DNA of 64,000 nt, taken from positions 2,294,001-2,358,000 of the forward strand of contig NC_063068.1 of assembly GCF_022605165.1 (NCBI RefSeq), written 5' to 3'. Positions 1 through 12,717 of the stretch are shown in pieces; within the stretch, counting starts at the first letter, position 1, and every line of letters begins with the position of its first letter. This DNA comes from Purpureocillium takamizusanense (lineage: Eukaryota > Ascomycota > Sordariomycetes > Hypocreales > Ophiocordycipitaceae). Made by a program: the position numbers and the translations under genes. The notes beneath the pieces were generated by a model. The model saw nothing but the letters and a program-made list of their open reading frames with translations, was not told where the DNA came from and did not search any database.

Positions 1-1697
1 AGCGGACGGGAGACCCCGCAGTCTCAATTGGCGGCCGGTTCCATCTGGGCAGTGGTGCAGTGGTGGTGGAAGCCCCGTAGCAGTGGTGGTGCAGGGGTCC
101 CTACACCTGTAAGGACCCCAGACTGGCCACTCCAACAGCGGCGCCTGCTGTGCTGCTAAGCGCTGCAAAATGCCGAGTACCTCAGTAACAACCTTACCTT
201 ACCTAAGGTAGGTACTTAGGCAGCATACGATGACGGGACGAAATGTTTGACACCCATGATCATCACCAATCGACGCTATGCAATTGGCAGACAACGCCGC
301 GACGTGCCGGAGCGTCAAGCAGACGCCGGACGATTGATCAAGTGACGAAGCCAAATTCCTAGCCAGTATGGGAGCCTGAAAGTTATACCTATTCGAACCA
401 GCCAGCGTCCACTCTAGACGTCCTCGGCAATGCGTAATCGCGTAGATCAGTCGGAGGACAACTTGATGGTTTTGGGGACGTGCCCAGTTACCTAGCAGGC
501 CGCCTGGAGGGAAGAACTGCATTTATTTGTTCCATTTCGTCCCTCGTCTCGCGCTGCCGTCTCCACCGTCGCCCTCCGGGTACGTACCCTATTAGCCATT
601 TCAAGGGGGGGGGGCCACCAGTTTTCCTCCGCTCCGAACTTCGCACGCGCGAACCCCAGCTTCCCGGTTGCAAAAAGGGTGCACGGACCAAGGGCGGCAT
701 CCTCCAAGGCCACTGGCGGCGGGCTACTACCCTACCCTACCTACCCTACGCTTCGAAGCCTCGTGCAGCACCGCAGTGCACTGTGCTACTGCTCTGCCCT
801 GCCCTGCACCGTGGAAGTGCAAAGTACAATATACGTACCAGACGGGAGAGAATCTTGGGTCCCTCATGAAATACTACCTGATATAGTACGTATCATTGCA
901 GCAGCAGCCGGGGGAGGATGGAGGAGCACGAGCTGGCCGCTCACACGGACCCGGCTGGTACTACCTACACGCGCTACCTTGGCCAGGTACCTGCCTGTTA
1001 GTGCGTCCAGTGCTGTACCTTAGACATCATGGCCTGTCCTAGGTACCCAGGTTAGTAGCTCGGTCGCCGCCACCACCACCGGACTACCTACCACCACCAA
1101 GCTCGCCTGCCCCCTCCAGAATGTGCAGAGTGGATGTTACCTAAGTTTGCCGCCGCCCAAACCCACCCTGCCAGCCTGCCAGGCACTTTGTGTTATTTTT
1201 TTCCTGCCTTTCCTTCCACCTCCTCCCAACAACGCACCACAACCCATTGCGGCTTCACTGCACTTCAGCAACCCTCCTCCCTCTCTCTCCATCCTCCCGA
1301 GCATCACACGAAGAGGCCCCCTCCTTTCCGCCATCAGTCTCCCTGCTTCTCCCTTCGCCTCTCTGTCCGCGACTTCCGCTCCTCCCGAGCCGTTTCCGCC
1401 AGTTTCTCCCGGCCTCGCTCCCGCACTAGTGTCATCGGGTCCCGACACACGACCACAACTCATCACCACCTCGTCCTACTCCTCCCGCCGCCCACCGCCC
1501 TCTCCAAGGCTCCCAGCGACGCTGCTCCTCGCCACGGACCCCAAGCCTCACACGTTGGCCCACATCATCTTCCTTTCCCTCCCCATTGATACCCCTTTGT
1601 CGACGCGTTCGTGCGCCCTTCTTTGTTCGCATCTGCTTCCTGTTGCGCATCCCCCCACGCTCCTTCGACCTAGCCCAGTTTCTCCGACAACGACAAA
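1..1697. other. Left-end spacer and leader of the G3BP-like gene
   Basis: No credible coding exon was seen. The region holds TAC-rich islands (about 185-222, 725-755 and 1010-1050) and a 10-nt G run (605-614). From about 1180 the plus strand becomes strongly pyrimidine-rich up to the ATG at 1698, which is the usual look of a promoter and 5' leader in filamentous fungi. Open frames here, up to 247 codons, are Pro/Ser low-complexity and arise from this C/T bias. Confidence 0.6.
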
Positions 1698-3455
1698 ATG
1701 GCCACCAACGGCAGCTTCATCCAGCAGGAGCAGTACAAGGCCCAGGCCGAGCAGTATCCCGCTACGGCTACCCCGGGTGATGCTGCCGCCAACGCCGCGG
1801 GAAACAGCAACCTCTCCAAGGATGAGGTTGGCTGGTACTTTGTCGAGCAGTACTACACCACCCTGAGCAAGTCGCCCGAGAAGCTTCACGTACGTTGTCC
1901 AACCTCTCCAATGCGCCTTGTTTCACTGCTTGGCTAACGCATCGCCTTCTAGCTTTTCTACGGCAAACGCTCCCAATTCGTGTACGGTCTCGAGGCCGAG
2001 TTAGCCAACGTTTCCGTCGGCCGCCAGGTACGTCTTCACTCGGCTCCAAACTCCCCTCGTTGGCTTTTCGTTGACACCCTTCTAGGCCATCCAGGAGCGC
2101 ATCAAGCAGCTCGATTTCCACGACTGCAAAGTTCGCGTCTCCAACGTCGACTCGCAGGCGTCCTTCGAGAATATTGTCATCCAGGTCATTGGTGAGACCT
2201 CCAACAAAGCTGCCGAGCCCAAGAAGTTTGTGCAGACCTTTGTTCTGGCCCAACAGCCCTCGGGCTACTTTGTGCTCAACGATATACTGAGGTATATCAA
2301 TGAGGACATCGAGGAGGAGGCTACCGAGCCCGTCGTTGAGGCGCCTGCGGCCGAGCCTGCCGCTGAGCCTGCTGTTGCCCCTGTGGCTGAGCCTGAGCCC
2401 GAGAAGGAGGCCACCAAGGAGGAGGCCGCTGACCTCGATGCTGCTGTCGTTGACCTGAAGCTCGAGGAGGCGACCAAGACCGACGTCACCGTCAACGGCG
2501 GCGACGTTGCTGAGGAGGAGGCTCCCGAGTCCAAGGTCGAGGCCGTCCCGGCCGCCGACGCCGACGCTGCGGCGCGTGAGCTTGCCGAGGAGGACGCCAA
2601 GGAGGTCGAGACCCCCCATGAGCCGAGCCCGACTCCAGTCTCGAAGCCTGTTGCGCCTCCGGCCGAGCCCGCTCCCCCCGCTGAGCCCGCCGCGCCCCTC
2701 AAGCCCATGACCTGGGCCAGCCGTGCCGCCGCTGCCGCTGGGCCTCGTCCCGTTGTTCCCCTCCCCAAGACCGCCACGCCTCCGGCTCAGACCCAGAGCC
2801 GAGCCCCTGCCCCGGCTGCTGCTCCGGCCGCCACCCCGGTCGCCCCCGCGCCCCAGCAGACCATCGCCCCGGCGCCCGCCGCCGAGGCCGCTCCTGCGAA
2901 GGAGGCGTCTGGATGGCAGACTGCTGGCGCTGACTCGAAGCGCCAGAACCGACCCCAGTCCATCTCTGGCAACATCGTCGAGAAGGAGGGTACGATGGGT
3001 TACGTCAAGTATGTGACGGAGAAGGTCCAGGATGCGGACCTTCGCAGCGCCCTGGCCGCTCATGGCGAGCTGACTTATTTTGACATCAACCGCCAGAAGG
3101 TATGGATACACCGCCCTGTATAAACAACCAAACCTTGTTGCAGTCGCTGACCAGTTGCTAGAACTGCGCATTCGTCGAGTATAAGACGATTGAGGGATAT
3201 CAGGCCGCCGTCGCCTCCAACCCCCATGTTGTCAATGGCGAGAACATCATCGTCGAGCCGCGTCGCCCCAAGTCGACTGCTTATGGCGGCAGCAGCTACG
3301 GATCCGGACGGGGTAATGCGTCGGGCCGCGGACGTGGTGGCTTCGACGGCCAGCGCGGCGGCGGACAGGGCTCGCGTGGTAACTACTCCGGCCAGAACCG
3401 CGGCCGTGGTGGCATCGCCCGCACTCGCGGCGGCTCACAGGCGAACAATGCCTAG
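1698..3455 (+). CDS. nxt3: G3BP/Nxt3-like NTF2- and RRM-domain RNA-binding protein
   Basis: Four exons (1698-1889, 1953-2027, 2086-3099, 3162-3455) give 524 residues. The three introns of 58-62 nt have GTACGT or GTATGG donors and CTAG acceptors, and all are phase 0. An N-terminal NTF2 fold (about 38-160; DEVGWYFVEQYYTTLSKSPE opens it) is followed by a long Glu/Ala/Pro-rich acidic region. A single RRM follows (about 388-465, with YVKYV and CAFVEY as the RNP2- and RNP1-like strands), then a C-terminal RGG-rich tail. This order is diagnostic of the G3BP / S. pombe Nxt3 family, which binds mRNA, joins stress granules and acts as a cofactor of ubiquitin-specific proteases. The ATG at 1698 lies in a good context (ACAAAATGGCC). 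Function is by family; nothing here is truncated. Confidence 0.93.
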
Positions 3456-6400
3456 GTGAAGCATACAAGGCCTACAGCGCTCGTGAACTAGGCGGGCATC
3501 AGTTGAGGAACGGGTGGGGCTGGTCGTCGGTGAGTCTCCCACCGTCAAGACGAGAGCTCTGGACATGACGGGACGGCTACGCCCACACACCCCGGACGGC
3601 AGACGGCGGCAAAAGATGAAGAGGGGCGGGGTATCGGAGTTATTTTTGAGCTGGGGCCGGAGCCATGTTTGGAGCCGGCGCCAAGGTCGGGATTGCATCG
3701 GGTTTTGATTCTCGGTCTTGTTTTCTCACTGCATTGCGCTGCTTGATGTGCATTTGTTACGTGGGCTGGCGAGCCCCCCTGGAGTGTCGTCTGGGAGTCC
3801 CGTCTAGTCGATGGCTGCGACGGCGCTCCTTAATGATATCGCAGGGCAGAGTGAGGCATGCGATGGAGAGCAAATAGGGGTAGGATTCAAGGATGGGGGA
3901 GACGTGTACATTTCCTTACCGGGTATGAGGGACGATGTCGTCACGAAGAGAAGAAGCGACCAGTAGCATTGGCACGGCGGGCAGCAGAGTCGAGGCTGCT
4001 TGTGCGTCAATACCGGGCGTGAGAAGCTATTGTTAGTTGGGATTCCGTGCGCCTGTACGTTACTTTATGGCGAGGGAGGGAAAAAGTCGGCGCCGGACGC
4101 GTGGGGGAAGACGGGGAGGAGGAGGAAGTATGTATATCAGATTGGTCGACCCCGACGACTGACCGCCAGGGCCTGTAATTGATGTACAGTACATGCTACA
4201 GTACCACAGTACCGCTCGGGCAAGTTACACATATGATCGGACATGCTCTCGTGTTTTGACCTTGTTGGTGGTGGGTATTTTGCGTCACCGTCGAATATCC
4301 AACACAGGTCAGTCACAAGGCTCTGTTACGTCTACAGTCGTCGCACGAAACGTGTGAGTAAAGGCCGCACATGCATACGAGGTACGTCGTACTATATGCG
4401 TTGCGCTAGGTGCATGAGGGGATCGGGAGAGGAGGACGAGAGGCAAGGTCAGGACGGTGCAAATAACATACATCCGTATGTACTGTACCCATCTTTGCGA
4501 CAACTAAGAAAGACGGGAGGGAGATGGGGAGGGAGGGAGAGGGAGGTGACCCGCGTTCTCGGGCCCCATATCGGTGCGTGAGTCCGTTGAGCGAGGTCCT
4601 CCCAGGGAGGAGGAGGAGGAGACGGCAAGGGGAGACATGTCCCGCGCAGGCTTTGGGATGTGCTGCTGCTGCCACCATTGGTGGACTCTATACTACTAAT
4701 ACTTGTACTGTAGCCTAGACAGCACAGTACAGCACGGCGGGGAGTGAGAGAGCTACAAAGAACCAACAACAGCCAGGCTGGCCGCTTGCGCATGTGTGTG
4801 AGGCCGCCGTGGTAGTACTGTACAGCAACGAAGCAGAGCGGAGGTTCAACGCAGACCCAGCCAACAGCAACACCAACGACGACAGCAGCAGCAGCACAAC
4901 AACAACGGCGCGAGGGAAGGGTCATCATCCGGCCCCCGCCCCGCCCCGCTCCGCGACGTAAATAAGAGTAAGGCCATCCGTCCGCTTTTTGTGTGTTTCG
5001 TTCTCGGAGTTCCGAATTTCCCCCCTCTCTGGCCTGGCGCGGCGCTTTGCCCGCTCCAAGGAGCCAACAACAGAGAGAAAGAGAAACAAAGCGAGGCCAG
5101 ACTCGGGCCCACGTCGGAGCGCTTCTAGTTTTCGCGTACGTACCTACTTCGTACTACTTACTTATGATGGGATGCAAGCGGGGTGGCGGTGGCGGCTGCG
5201 GAGCTGGCCGTCGCTTCACGAGACGAACCCGGGCCACCCTCCGTGTCATCACAGCTTCGAAGCAGTATGGGTACAGCTTGCAAGCGCCTCGCGGGGTCTG
5301 TGGTCAGTATTTCTCCGTAGTCTCGACCTGGGAAACTCAACGGCGAGTCCTTCTAGAAGCAGTGGAGCCCGCCATCCCCTTTCCTTCTTTCAGCTCAAGC
5401 CCAACCCCGCTGCCCGCCGCGCGCTTCTTCGCCCGTGACGGTGACGGCCAACAACAAGTGCCACAGAAGGTGCCTGATTCAGAGGTACCAGTGGATCCCC
5501 AGAGCACTTTTGTCTCCAAGCAAGAGGACACCGTCGTCAGTGACGATGAGGAGGTGGCAGGTATGTACCGTCTACTTTTGCCTCCAAGGCCGTTACAGAA
5601 GCAATGAATCTGGTCGAAGCCCGGCCGACGGACCGGACAGGGTACAGCACCCGAATCGGGCCCGGCAGCTCCAGTGACGGCGCAACGAGAGAACGCGAGC
5701 GGCCCCTTTGTCTGCTGGTGGCGGCGGGACCAGGCGTTTGAAGCGGACGCGGTCTCAACTTCAACCGATGACCGGGGCGGGATACCAGCGATAGCGCGGC
5801 TTGGGTGTAATTGTTTTCTCAGAGTCTTCTTGAGTTGTGACACATGTACTGTACACCTGTGTTTATAAGCCCCTCATAGATCATGTCCAAAGCGGAATCA
5901 AGGGTTCTTGGATGACACGATGGCACCGATTTCTCCGCGCCGTGATAGGACGAAGACTTTACTTTGATGCTTAGGTGAGAAGCCCAGTCGCAATATTGAG
6001 TGATAGAGACCCAGATTCGCGGCACGTGCCGGGTGAGAGCAGTGGTTGGCTTCGATACGTACTATGTATGTACGGAGAGGAGGGGCGTGTGTGGGATGGT
6101 TCGCACCAAATGGCGTCCTCATCAGTCAGCGGCCTAGCGACAGAACTGGGTACGTAAGCCTGGGGTCGCAAAGCGCGCATCTTTCTTGGGTGAGCCCTGG
6201 AATCGAGCCTGCCTGGCCTGATGGCGGGACGTGCCGATCAACTTGCCCAGACAGATTCGTGTGCCTAGGCCAAGGCAATCTTGCCAAGATGGATGGCGCG
6301 AGCCTCTCCGGCTCACGCAACCGGCAGCCAAGAAGACGGGGACGGCTGCTGGCACAGTTTATCAGATCTGCGGGTCGCACAGCGCCTGACATCACAATGC

Positions 6401-7772
6401 AACCAACTGGCTGGCGAGAAGTAGAAGCCAGAGATCGTGATGGCCCTTGTAGGGGGGCATGTGCAGGCGAAGAGTTACTACGCAGCATCGTCTTGTTACT
6501 TCGAACATGGTACCCGTGATGCCGTTCCCGCTGGGATCCGCGCCGCAGAGGGCGCATGAAGAACCGAGGCTGCTGTCCTTGACTCGGTCCAATGCAGCTT
6601 GGTACGATCTGGGGGGGGGGGGGGCTCATCGCGGCCACAGCATGACGCGCAGGCACCTCGCACGTTTGCGGCAGGTCATCGGTTGGTACGTCGGGGACAA
6701 GTGGTGCAGCATTGATGGTGTCCCTGCTGTCATCCATGTTTGGCCATCAAGTCGGATTACACAAGAGGCAGTTCATGTGCGCTTGTCGGGCACCCTTCTG
6801 TACGCAGTCAGCTCCGTCGTCGCCGCGTCCAGGGGCTGCGCTCTCGGCTCCCCGCAGGGTGTCTGGCAAGGAGGTGCTTGGTTCCTGACTCGTGCTGCGG
6901 TCAGCAGAGAATGCGTACAGCCTGCGGGCTGCCTGCGCCAGCCAGTATCCGGCGGACCCGACCACGGGGAACGCGGTCCTCCGTATCGGCCGGGAGGGAG
7001 GGAGGTGGCCGCTGCCGCTGCCGCCGCCGTCGCCGCCGCCTCGTCGGGTTCGGCTCCTCCAGGGATGGGCACACAGAGGGCAGACCGCGTTGCACAACAC
7101 AGACAGGCAAGATGCGAGAGAGCAAACGCCCACCCCCCTGGTCTCTGGGGGAGCAGCAGGGATTCGGCAAGGTGTGCGCCGAAAGGGGTGTCGGCCAACG
7201 CGCAAATGCGCCGCTGTGGGTCGGCGGCGACGCAATGGCTTAAAAATGGCAGCGGCGGGCGGTCCTGTCGCCGGGTGAATCGAAAGGCCAAGAGATCGGA
7301 AGACGGAGATTCGAGGCTCTTTCTCAACTTGCCCGTGGTGCCATGCCTATTGAAGCTGTGTCCTCCGCGCGGGCAGGACGGGGTTGCGGCGATACTGGCA
7401 CGACGCAACCTCACCTGCCCGTTCGCAACTTGGGTTGCCGGCAGGCGGCGGACACGTTGGGCCAATGCGAGAGACAGACAGACTCGGGGGGCCGCGACGA
7501 CCGACGCTTTGCTGCAGGGCGCGTCGCGGCGGCACCCAAATCAAGGCCAGCGCAAACAGTCAAGTCAGTCAACATGGACGAAGTAGGTAGCCAGTCATGC
7601 GCAGTCTGCGGTGTTGCTTGCGGGGACGAAACGGGATTTACGAGGGGCGAGCTTACCAAGGCGACGCCATCGTCTCACTCCGAGCCATGCGCCTCTCTTG
7701 CTTGTTTGTGACTGACGGAGCCTGGCAGTTTTACCCCCGAGGACACCGGCGAGCAGCAGCAGGTTTGTGCAT

Positions 7773-7815
7773 GCCACAGCTTGTGCCACAGCTTGTGCCA
7801 CAGCTGTGTGCCACA
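7773..7815. repeat. 12-bp tandem repeat (CACAGCTTGTGC unit)
   Basis: About three and a half copies of a unit reading CACAGCTTGTGC, the last one degenerate. It lies in a gene-free spacer, and each unit is partly self-complementary through GCACA/TGTGC. Confidence 0.8.
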
Positions 7816-8455
7816 GCTCGTTGCCACGAGGCACAGCTGGCGGTGCCTCAGTCGCAGCTCCGGCGTCAGGAAGGCTGGCACGCTTCAAAGGTACCAGTAC
7901 GACCGCCAGGTGCGGTGCCATGCCAGGCCCGGCCAGGCCGTCAAAAGTTCCCGAATGAGTCTGAGATGCGGGGGGTGTGGCTGCAGGAGAAGCGAGCCCA
8001 GAGCGAGGGGGACAGGGCACGATTCCCACTGGCTGGCGACAGTCCGTCCCGTTTTGGACGGTTTGGGGTGCCCTTTTGGCGTGGCATTGGTCGCAGGCTG
8101 GTGTGTTTCGCTTTGTCCGGTGAAGAAAAAGCAGGTGGGTGTGCGGGCGGGCGAGCAAAGCACGATGGCATGGATGCTTTGCAGCAGGCGAAGAAGCACC
8201 GGCAGGCGAGAAGTGCAGGCACAAGGATAGATGAAGCCATCGCGAGGGGACAAGGCCGCCTCCCCTTTCCCTCCGTCTTGTCCTTTCTTGGTGGTCCCGT
8301 GACGCGGCGGGTAATGGACAAAGTACCACTGCAGCGCGCAGACGGCGAGGCAGGTACTTGGTGGCTTGTGCCTTCTCATCAGAGGTTATGGCGTTTGGCC
8401 CAGTACGAGCAACGCGACCCAGAGGAGCCGCCGAGGAAGGAGCGCAGCCGGCGGA

Positions 8456-8547
8456 GTAGGTACGAAGTAGGCACTATATACTACCTACCTACCTAGTAGT
8501 ACCTTACCTGTAGTACGCACAAAGTACCTAAGGTATAGTATTTTATA
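8456..8547. repeat. TAC-rich island (TACCTA/TAGGTA motifs)
   Basis: A dense run of GTAGGTAC, CTACCTACCTACCTAG, GTACCTTACC and GTACCTAAGGTA words. Similar islands recur in the other spacers (18485-18592, 29478-29524, 38869-38910, 47727-47790, 58910-58970) and I saw none inside the coding exons. Function unknown. Confidence 0.75.
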
Positions 8548-8847
8548 CGCGCAGACAAAAAGTCCCTGCAGGGTTTGTCGTGCTACTTTGCTGCACAATG
8601 GCGCACCAACCGCACTGTAAGAAAGAATGCTGCGGGAAGCCGCCTGCCCTGTTGATAGGTATGCATATCGCCGCCCTGTGCACGAAAAGACTCTGTTCTG
8701 TTACGGGCGCATTTGAGATATCTTGACCCAAGACAGTTGCTGCTATCAAAGCGCCAATCTTACCTTGAAGTTGTCTTTGCTCGCATCAAAGCAAGTCATC
8801 TCTTGTGCCACCTTGCCGCGTCATGTTAGTGCTACCTCTGTTGTACA

Positions 8848-8872
8848 CGTACCGTACCGTACCGTACCGTAC
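8848..8872. repeat. (CGTAC)n pentanucleotide repeat
   Basis: About five tandem copies of CGTAC in the spacer; simple-sequence repeat. Confidence 0.85.
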
Positions 8873-9215
8873 TGTGAATCCCGGGCAGGTGCAGTGCAGC
8901 AACTAGCCGGAAGGAACGACGCTGACAAAAAGTCGCCCGGGCGTTGCTTCCACGTCCAAAGTTCCTGACGGGAGTTCAGGCAGGGACGCATGCCACTGCC
9001 CCCGATTCCTTCAAACAACATTGAAGTTTCATAGCTATTCCTTCGCCTCGTCGTCCCCCTTCTGGCAGCCATGTTGCACACTCGATCGACTCGTGTCCGT
9101 TATTGTTTGACTGCACCGCACCGTCTGTCACGCCTCGTCCTCCATCATCAGCAACCAAAGCGCTCGGCATCGGCGACATGACAACTACAGACGAGCAAGG
9201 CAGCCCCCGTTACAT

Positions 9216-9218
<3 letters not shown>

Positions 9219-9277
<59 letters not shown>
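9219..9277. repeat. Uninterrupted run of 59 C
   Basis: Fifty-nine consecutive C on the plus strand, directly after TACATCTG and before TCGTCTCGCC. It is by far the longest homopolymer in the window. Its exact length may be unreliable if it came from error-prone reads. Confidence 0.9.
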
Positions 9278-9279
<2 letters not shown>

Positions 9280-11299
9280 GTCTCGCCTCACTCCCTGCCA
9301 CACCCCCTCCACCCCCCCGCGTGGCACCTGCTAGCCATGGAATAGCGCAGCGTCAGCCAGAGTCGGCCAGCCCGCCAGTCGCCGTTTCTTCGGCGCCCAT
9401 CAGTGGGAACTATGCCCTCCGCAGCGCGAATGGCAACGAGCGCCGAACCGACCGGGCCCCGGGCCTTCCCCCACTTGCGCCTTTTGGAGGGACCTTTGGG
9501 TGTGGGCACCACCCACGCAACCACGCACGCACGCACCGCACACAAGACGAAGAAAGCATCAGACGCAATTGGCAGCGTCCGTCGGTCTTCATCCAAGGCA
9601 CCCGCACCCCAAAACTTATTACTACTGCTGCTACTACTACCACCACCACCACCACGAGCACCAGCATGGGCATCCATGCCAGGCCAGGCCCCGGCCGGTC
9701 CGTCCGACCACCGCGCTGCTCTCGCCGCCGCCGCCGCCGCCGCTCGTCTTTTGGTTTGGGCACGGCCAGGTACTGCACGGAAAGTTCGCACCAAGCAAGA
9801 CACAGGCCGCCTCTCCGTCTGCCCACCCCACGCTGCCCACGCCCCCCTTTTCCGCGTCTAGGAATAGTGCGCGCCTCTGTCGAGCGCTGATCTCCGGGCG
9901 CTGGCTCACCACGGGCCTTTTGGTGGTGGCCCATCTCCCTTGGTCTCGCTCAAAAGGGCCGTCCAGCTGGGTTCCAGAACCGTTTCCATTTGCAAAGAGC
10001 CCGCCAAGGCGAACCGTTTCGCTGCGCCTCTGCTAACGAATTGCCGCCGCCGCCGCCGCCACCACCGCGATTGACTGACAGATGCAGACCCCGTCGCCTC
10101 GCATAGTATTGTTCGTCTGGCGAACAACAACCTCGTCAACTCGACTCGTCTGGTGCAACCGTCTCCGGATATAGCGGAATCGCCAGCGCACTCAGGTCCG
10201 CTCACGCGAAACATAGGGTTACTGTACCCGTCGATCGCGGCACTTGGTCCCGCGCCCTCTCGAGTCACATTCGCCCGCGTTGCCTGCCTGACCATGACCA
10301 TACGGGTCTAAAGTTCCCCGACTACTAGACTTCGTCATCTGTCTGACGCACGCCCTTTTGAACTCTCTGCCCGTTACGGAGAAAAGGCTTCTTCGGAGCC
10401 GCCCCAGCTGCACGGGCTCCACATCCGGCATCACCTTGGATCGTCCTGCACCACCGCGCACGCAGTCCTCTCTCGTCTCAACCCCGACTCCATTCTCACC
10501 ACACGCCTGCCAGCGAGCTCACTCATCAGGTTCCTCTCCTCCGTCAAAGGCTCCTCGGTCGCAGTCGCACTTCTTTCGCATTCCCAGGGACACGCCCCCC
10601 CTCCCCCTGGTTGCTCGCATTAGGGTCATCCTGCTGTCCATCTGCCGCTGCGGCGCCGTTCCTCCCGCGCCCTCGTCCTCGTTCATCCTCGTCTGGGCCT
10701 GCGGCCACTCATCATCCCTCAACCTCTCAAAGCTTACATACCCGCCTCGCCCCCCACCCCCGACCCAGTAAAGGTGCGACCGTTCCAGCTTCACCACCTC
10801 GTCCAGTGAGCCACTCACTGCCTTGCGTGTCTCCTGCGTGCCTTCGTCGCCATCGCGGTTCCCACCCGAGCGTCCATTTCTTCTGTGGGTTCCATCGACA
10901 CTAACAAAAGAGCCGCCGCACTGCAACCACCTCCCCCCGTGGACTACCTAGGGCACCCCCCTCGGCGAGCTCACTCTGGGTACGGGTCCATTTCTCGCCC
11001 GCTCCTCACGCTGCATGGGCACGCCTCACCTTGTTTTTCTCACAATCGCTGCCCGGTGACCCATTATGCTGCCAAGCGGGTCGTTATGAGTAGATGCTCT
11101 ATCTCGACTTGAGCTAGGGAGACTCCTCTTTCGAAGCTTTCTGAGTTACACACCCCCGACCGGCCAAGGTAGCGTAGCAGACTGACGTCTCGTCTGTCTG
11201 CCGCTTCCGTCAGCCCTCTTGTTTCTGTCGCTCCGGCTGCCGCTGCTCCGCCAGTTTCACTGGGTGAGCAGTCGGCACATATAAGCTGGCTCCGCCGCC

Positions 11300-12717
11300 A
11301 TGGAACCCCCTGACACTTCGGCCGAAGAGGATGGACATTCGTCGCCAAAACCCACGCCGCCTCTCCGGCGGCGTTACTCTATGGAGGAGGACATCTACTA
11401 CAACCAGATCATGAGTGCCCCTCAACGACGCCCATCACAACCGCCGCCTTATCGGCCCGGCTCTCCTGAGCCTAGCCGCGCCCACAACAGCCAGGGAAAG
11501 AAGCGCGAGAAGAAGAAGAAGTCCAAGATAAAGGAGACCTTGGGGTTGCAACAGGAAGCCGTGTACGAAGGAGATGACGAAGGCACCGAGCAACTGCCCA
11601 ACTACCAGAGCACTGTCAGCATCGAGGGCGTCTTTGCCAAGAAACACGAGATCGAAAATACGACAAGAAGAGCCGAAGATCGCCACTGGCACACCGTCTT
11701 TGTCACCCTTAATGGCACAGCTCTCAACGTTTACAACGTCAAGAAAGATTGGGGATGGGGCAAAACACGAGACGGACCAACGATATGCCCGGATAACCCC
11801 CCCTGGGTGCGAAAGGCAAAGCTTGAGAAGAGCTACAGTCTGTTGCACGCTGATGCTGGCATCGCCGCAGACTACACCAAGTAAGTCTTCATAACCTCTC
11901 ACATATCTCAATGCCAGATGTGCTGGGCAACATGCGAGCATGCACAGTGTTTCGCGCTTACTCGCACAGAACCACGCAAGGGGGCATCAACAGCTGACAG
12001 AAGTCCAGGCGTCGATACGTGATTCGAATACGTGCCGAGACGGACCAGTTTCTACTGTCGTGCATTGAACTCGGCACCTTTGTCAAATGGCTCGAGTGTC
12101 TCTTCGCCGCGATCGATGTGGCCGCACCTATCGACGACAGGGATTTCCCGCGTGACATGTCTATCCCCAGAGTACAGCGCATCCGCTGGTATCAAGGCCA
12201 GTCCCCAGCCTTGCCAGGCTACGCAGCCATTCCGACACAGGGTAACGACGCCCAGTCAGTGGGTGAGGATTCATCTTCTGGCGGCACCCTCGTGCGGGCC
12301 CCGTCACGGCCATCGGAAATCTCACCCCCAACGGAAGTTGTGTCTGAGGGAGAGTCTTCCACGCCATCGCCGTCGACTTCGCAACCAACCGATGTCGTAG
12401 GTGGGCCATCTAGGATTGGGCCGCCGCGGCGGATGAGCACCACAACGTATCCGAACCCTTCCGTCGACCCGCACACGGGCAAGTGGTTCCCCGAACACAA
12501 GTGGTCGAGCGCTCACGACCTGCTATACGCCAAGCTGTGCTACAGCAATCTGCTCTTCCGCAGCCCTCGGAAGTCCAACTACATTATCAGCAAAGGCAAG
12601 CAATGGTTCGTGGACTGGGGTACAGGGAGAATGGTGCGCGTCCTGCCACCAAACTACGGCGAGATCGATTATTTCGGGCCTTGGCAGGTTATTCACACCG
12701 AAAACTCGAGGATCTAG
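11300..12717 (+). CDS. PH-domain-containing protein
   Basis: Two exons (11300-11880 and 12009-12717) joined across a 128-nt intron (GTAAGT donor, CCAG acceptor, split codon AA|G) give 429 residues. The first 105 residues are disordered: Pro-rich, then a Lys-rich stretch at 67-79. A pleckstrin-homology domain runs from about 107 to 245, opening with SIEGVFAKKHEIE and ending in the helix TFVKWLECLFAAID just after the junction. A Ser/Pro/Thr-rich linker leads to a conserved C-terminal segment ending FGPWQVIHTENSRI. PH domains bind phosphoinositides or proteins, so a membrane or cortex role is likely, but the specific partner is unknown. ATG context CCGCCATGGAA is strong. I recognise the family as a conserved ascomycete PH protein without a firm gene name. 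Confidence 0.9.

Larger units (their letters stand above)
3456..11299. other. 7.8-kb spacer without a supported gene
   Basis: I see no domain, splice-consistent exon chain, RNA gene or transposon in this stretch. Several long open frames exist (for example 6459-7586 and 7597-8496, plus strand). Their translations are Arg/Pro/Gly-rich and low complexity, with comparable frames on both strands, as expected in GC-rich non-coding DNA. Landmarks are a 12-bp tandem repeat near 7775, a TAC island at 8456-8547, a CGTAC repeat near 8850, a 59-nt C run at 9219-9277 and a 14-nt G run at 6611-6624. From about 10360 the plus strand is C/T-rich and is probably the promoter and leader of the PH-domain gene. 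Confidence 0.55.

Noticed and set aside
380..405. GGTTCGAATAGG on the minus strand, B-box-like
   Set aside because: The motif does not end in CC and no tRNA cloverleaf is present.
1768..3171. 467-codon frame antisense to the G3BP-like gene
   Set aside because: Shadow of the GC-rich third codon positions of the real gene on the plus strand; Gly/Arg/Leu low complexity.
6459..7586. 375-codon plus-strand open frame
   Set aside because: No domain, Arg/Pro/Gly-rich translation, overlapping long frames on both strands and no splice-consistent extension; typical of GC-rich non-coding DNA.
7597..8496. 299-codon plus-strand frame with a 244-codon antisense partner
   Set aside because: Translation lacks any recognisable fold, includes a tandem repeat and a homopolymer-like composition, and neither strand is favoured.
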